From NCBI RefSeq assembly GCF_004342725.1, contig NZ_SMCP01000004.1, forward strand, positions 62,001 through 126,000: DNA of 64,000 nucleotides, given 5' to 3'. This document shows, piece by piece, positions 60,101 through 64,000 of this stretch (positions are counted from its first letter, which is position 1; each line of letters opens with the position of its first letter). Under the pieces are notes generated by a model. It had not been told where the DNA came from, did no database searches, and was given only the letters and a program-made list of their open reading frames with translations. A program made the translations under genes and the position numbers. Source of the stretch: Testudinibacter aquarius (GTDB taxonomy: Bacteria; Pseudomonadota; Gammaproteobacteria; Enterobacterales; Pasteurellaceae).

Positions 60101-63100
60101 ATGGATAATTCCACTACAGTTACACTGTTTCTATTTTGTGCTTTAGCTAGCGCCTCTCTCTCTCAAGCCAATTCCTCTGAAATACTCGATACTATTCATG
60201 TTACTGCTAATAAGGAACAAAAGGACGAGCAGGGTAAAGATGATGTTTATTACCGCAATATTACCAATATGTATGCTGATAAGGAAACTGTAGAGCGTTA
60301 TAAAGGTGCATCGCCGGCAGATTTATTACAGGAATTTAATAGAGCAGGCAATTACGACTTGGCGTGGATACAATGGCGCGAATAACCGCAACTATTTAGA
60401 TCCGAATTTAATCAGCAATATTACGGTTGAAAAAGGCCCGGATATCGCCTCCGGCAATGCATCCGGTATCGGTGGTTCAGTCAAAATGCGCACCCTTGAT
60501 GCCGATGATATTGTTCGTGAAGGGCAAAAAGTCGGTGTGGAGCTGAAATTGGAAACCGCAAATAATTCGGTGAAAGAGCGGGTTCCGGATTTTAAATGGG
60601 GGCAAGATTATCGTGAAGCCGGTGATGGTACACCGGGAGATTTTTCTGCAACCACGTTGGTTAAACCCAAATCAAAAGGGCAATTTTTCAAAGATAATGC
60701 AATGCGTTTGGCGGTAGGGGTCAAAGAGGAGAAATTTGATCTATTGGCGGCATACAGCTACCGCAGCAAAGGCAACTATTTAGCCGGTAAAGGCGGTGCA
60801 CATAAGTATGAGGGCGAAGTCGATCTGAAAGACGGTGGGCGTACACTAAAACAAATGGAGCCAAATTTGCCTTTTGCCGCCTCAATTTACCGTCCAGGTA
60901 GTGAAATTCCCAATACCTCCAGCGTGATGGCGTCTTATTTATTAAAGGGGACAGTGCACTTTACTCCGAAGCAAAATTTAAAATTGGGTTATCGCGACAC
61001 TAAAATCACCTACGGTGAAATTATGCCTTCTCGTTTGGATTTCAAAGCGTTTCACGGGTTTGTGCCACAATGGCCGTTGGCAACCGTAAAGCAAAGAGCG
61101 TTTAATGCGGATTATGCCTACAATCCGCAAGACAACCGTTGGGTCAATCTCAAAGCCGGTGTGTGGTACACCCAGACTGAAAGTGGCACCAATACCTCCG
61201 GCGGCAATCCGCGTGAAATGGAAAGTCGTGATGTAGAGTGGACGCAGGCAACCAGTGGTTGTGTGCGGGTTAATCCTAATCCCACTACACCGCATGATTA
61301 TTTTTTAATTGATCACGCTTGTTTAGCCGCCAAAGGGGGGCGTTGGATTGCGGCAAATCCGAATACCAACGGCAAATACAGTTATGTCAATGCGGCACAA
61401 GTGAATGCTTATAACACCCGACGCGGTTTCAATTTAAGTAACACGATGAATTTAACCGAACAGTTGGATCTCACGTTGTCCGGCGCATTTCAGAAAGAGC
61501 GTTTGACCAGCAACCATTTTAAATCAACCCCAAATCCCAACAGCACATGGGAATCGCCGCCACGCATGGGGCGTCGTCAAGAATGAGATATTGCCTTTAA
61601 TTTCAACTACCGCCCGACCAATTGGCTAATTCTCACTGCTGGCGCTCGTTACAACGAATATTGGTCGTTTGATGATTATTTAAATAAATTGCTTGCAAGT
61701 GGAGATTTGTATAAAGGTTATCAAATAGGAGGCACTTATCGTGAGCCGAGAGCTGCGGCAGGCCACTCAATTGCTTACGAGCGTGTTTTATCGCAGAAGG
61801 AATGGGATACCCGAAGTGCACTTGTTCGTGATTATGATCAATCCTATGTAAAGGAAGATGTAGAAAATGAAGTGATTAAAGCAAAAGAAGCAGAATTATG
61901 GGAAAAAGTTCTAGATCCTAATTTATCTGATGATGAAGTTGATGAAATCAGCGAGCAAATTTGGGCATTAGATAAGCAAAAATCTGGAGGATATGGAGAA
62001 TTGCGCAAAGAGATTCGTACAAAACTGACTGATATGGGGTGCAGCAATAATTGTAAGTTTGGTATGGAAGACAAAGTACAAACATTTAAGCTGCCTTTTC
62101 ACAGTGATGGGCGTCCACGCGCTGCCGATAATCCATTTGTGAATGGTACATTGAAAAACGAAACCGTAATCAATCCGCTAACCGGCAAAAGTGAAGCCAA
62201 ATATCAGCAAGTCGGTAGTGGTGGAGAGTATTACACGACATTGAAAAAATCAGAGCAATTGACCGAAGTGAAAAAACGTCGCGGTAAAGCCTTCTCACCG
62301 GCATTTTCTGCCACGGCATTTATCAACGATCAAAATCGGGTTTATCTGCGTTATACCGAATATGCCCGTATGCCGAGTATTTTTGAAGATACCATCGGTT
62401 TTTCTTCCGGTAGCGACACCTCAGCGCGTTTTAAAGATAACTATCTGAAACCGGAAAAAGCGAAAAATATTGAAGTGGGTTATGTATATGATGCTTCGGC
62501 TCTTTTCAGTCGACCGAGTAAAGCAGATTTGAAACTGAGTTATTTCCGCAATGTGACCAAAAATGTGATCGACCGTAGTACTGATTTCCGCTTTTATCAA
62601 CTGGATAAACGGGTTTTAGAGGGGATTGAATTGCAGGCACGTTACGACAACGGCAGCTTTTTTGGCGACTTAGGCGTGGTGTATAACCTAAAAAATCAAG
62701 TGTGTGATGTCAATGCCGCGATGGAAATGGATCCGGTTGAGCTGCGTGTGCCCTCTTGTATGACCGGTGGTTTTGCCTGGGGCTATTTGCGTACTCAGTT
62801 ACAACCAAAATATTCGATCAGCAGCAATTTGGGGGCACGCTTCTTCGATCGTAAGCTGGAAGTGGGAACACGCTGGCTCTATCACAGCAAAGCCAAAAAC
62901 CGTGATGAAGACAGATTATGGGAGAAAGGAGTGCTGAATGAGGGGGTTTGGAATCGTCCGATGTCTTGGCAGCCGGTGCTGACACTGGACGCTTATATTA
63001 AATATGCCGTGAATAAAAACCTGATCCTTGAATTGACCGGCACTAATTTAACCAACCGTTACTATTTAGATCCGATGACCCGTTCGATGATCCCCGCACC

Positions 63101-63140
63101 GGGCAGAACCGTTAAATTGGGTTTAACAGCAAAATTTTAG
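60101..63140 (+). pseudogene. TonB-dependent outer-membrane receptor, disrupted twice
   Basis: Starts at ATG 60101 with a signal-like segment, a TonB box (DTIHVTA) and the plug start (RYKGASPADLLQ). Near 60337-60350 the frame shifts and about 40 plug residues (the usual conserved NIRG-QG region) are missing; family likeness resumes in another frame at EQAITTWRGYNGANNRNYLDPNLI. A second lesion is an in-frame TGA at 61584-61586, after which the same frame continues (DIAFNFNYRPTNWLILTAGARY) through the barrel to a final LGLTAKF at 63140. The pieces make one heme or metal-complex receptor type gene. It is a pseudogene unless an isolate differs or there are sequence errors. Confidence 0.87.
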
Positions 63141-63176
63141 GAAAATGGCGTAAATAAGCCCTGTTCCTAAATAAGA

Positions 63177-63218
63177 AAGGCAATAAAACCGCGACCGTTA
63201 ATCAGGTTTTACTGCCTT
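63177..63218 (+). terminator. Hairpin between receptor and Slam-type gene
   Basis: AAGGCAATAAAACC (63177-63190) pairs with GGTTTTACTGCCTT (63205-63218) with one mismatch and a 14-base loop. It would separate the receptor from the following gene. Confidence 0.6.
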
Positions 63219-63252
63219 GAATAGCCACATTATTTAAGTGTGATTTTGAAGC

Positions 63253-63990
63253 GTGAGATTATCCCACAAAAATAATGCGCCAACCGATAAAGGTAAGGTG
63301 TTCACGTTACCTGAGAAAGGAGCGGCGGAGCATAATGGTTGGTTTCATACAGATGAGGAAGGATTACCTGGTGTTGATATTAAAGGTGTAAGTACAAAAG
63401 TAAGTAGTTTCAAATCATTAACGGGTGTAACCAAACGTACAGAGTTTTTAGGTGTATTTGGTGGTATTGATGATAATGATATGGTTGTGCTGAAAATGAA
63501 TAATATGCCAAGTTGGGTGTCTAGTTTCCATAACAAACTGGGCAATTTTGCTTTTAAAAAAGTTGGGGCAGAAGAGCTGTATTACGGGGAATGGCTAGTG
63601 CGCGACGGTGATATTAATCAAGATCGGATAGTTTACTATGCCGGTAATAACAAAACGGCGAATATGCCGACGGGTGGAAAAGCAACTTACAGTGTGAGTG
63701 GTATTAATAAAAATACTGAATTGAATCAACCGTTGCTAGCTGGGTCTCTAAATGCTGACTTTAATGCAAATACGCTGAAAGGCAATATGCGTAAGAGTGG
63801 TTTGTTAATTTCTATTGATGCAGGCATTAATAATGCTGAGGCTAGCTTCAAAGGTAATGCAAAAGCCAATGGCATTAACGGTCAAACCGAAGGTAACTTC
63901 TTCGGCAATAATGCCGCGGCGTTAGCCGGTGTTGCCAAATTTGACGGTAATAACCAGTTTGACACCGCATTTGGCGGTACAAAACAATAA
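63253..63990 (+). CDS. Slam-dependent surface (lipo)protein / hemophilin-like, N-terminus missing
   Basis: 245 residues, read from a GTG at 63253. The second half has the TbpB-like beta-barrel pattern of Slam-dependent surface proteins (YYGEWLVRDG, GGKATYSVSGINKN, LAGSLNADFNANTLKGNM, FFGNNAAALAGVAKFDGNNQFDTAFGGTKQ). Such proteins are exported by Slam and carry heme or metals to a partner TonB receptor, in line with the receptor upstream. No signal peptide or lipobox precedes the domain and the GTG has no good ribosome site, so the 5' end seems lost. A Slam gene could lie beyond the right edge. Confidence 0.72.
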   Translation: MRLSHKNNAPTDKGKVFTLPEKGAAEHNGWFHTDEEGLPGVDIKGVSTKVSSFKSLTGVTKRTEFLGVFGGIDDNDMVVLKMNNMPSWVSSFHNKLGNFAFKKVGAEELYYGEWLVRDGDINQDRIVYYAGNNKTANMPTGGKATYSVSGINKNTELNQPLLAGSLNADFNANTLKGNMRKSGLLISIDAGINNAEASFKGNAKANGINGQTEGNFFGNNAAALAGVAKFDGNNQFDTAFGGTKQ

Positions 63991-64000
63991 AACCAACAGG

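Noticed and set aside
61584-61586. In-frame TGA read as selenocysteine in the TonB receptor
   Set aside because: No selenocysteine use is known in this receptor family, no stem-loop element was seen after it, and the gene carries another frame-breaking deletion.

Overview
The window comes from a gamma-proteobacterium of the family Pasteurellaceae that uses the Haemophilus influenzae type of DNA uptake signal. The nine-base word AAGTGCGGT, or its complement ACCGCACTT, occurs more than fifty times by eye, about once per 1.1 kb. Several gene orders match H. influenzae: comNOPQ-recC, queA-tgt-yajC-secD-secF, mepM/znuCB, proQ-prc. I do not name a species.

Layout. 1-2.6 kb: start of gltB (leftward, cut by the window edge) and rpsO. 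2.75-4.9 kb: a tRNA-Ser followed by a P4-type integrase and two small ORFs, probably an eroded integrative island. 4.9-10.6 kb: queA-tgt-yajC-secD-secF (tRNA queuosine and protein export), leftward. 10.7-16.6 kb: the competence pseudopilin operon comNOPQ ending in recC, with a CRP-S type site upstream. 16.7-17.4 kb: a HicA/HicB toxin-antitoxin pair. 17.5-21 kb: N-acetylmuramic acid uptake and etherase (murQ-murP) with divergent murR. 21-25 kb: a Tat-exported cysteine hydrolase, an AraC regulator with a thioredoxin-like protein, and a GntP-family permease. 24.96-25.25 kb: a 297-bp MITE-like palindromic repeat. 25.3-33.6 kb: Kef-type K+/H+ antiporter, mepM, znuC-znuB, prc, proQ. 33.8-40.1 kb: letA-letB (MCE lipid transport), pepT, adk. 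40.2-44.1 kb: an AT-rich, uptake-signal-poor alpha-glucoside PTS cassette (RpiR regulator, EIIBC, GH4 phospho-glucosidase). 44.2-48.9 kb: a split transketolase with an ascorbate-type PTS EIIC/EIIB under a divergent LacI-type regulator. 48.9-52.6 kb: an iron-siderophore ABC importer. 52.7-53.6 kb: RarD-like permease. 53.7-57.4 kb: a surface autotransporter sialidase. 57.7-59.7 kb: PTS-dependent dihydroxyacetone kinase dhaKLM. 60-64 kb: a decayed TonB-dependent receptor followed by a Slam-type surface protein that has lost its signal peptide.

How it fits together: the accessory genes describe a host-associated scavenger. A surface sialidase exposes host glycans, MurNAc and alpha-glucosides enter by PTS systems that carry no EIIA of their own and so should use a shared EIIA-Glc, dihydroxyacetone is phosphorylated by the PTS, and zinc and siderophore-iron importers are present. 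The competence operon and dense uptake signals show a naturally transformable lineage. The zones without uptake signals (integrase island, most of the alpha-glucoside cassette, TonB/Slam locus) are the likeliest recent or foreign DNA. letB also lacks them, so absence alone is not proof.
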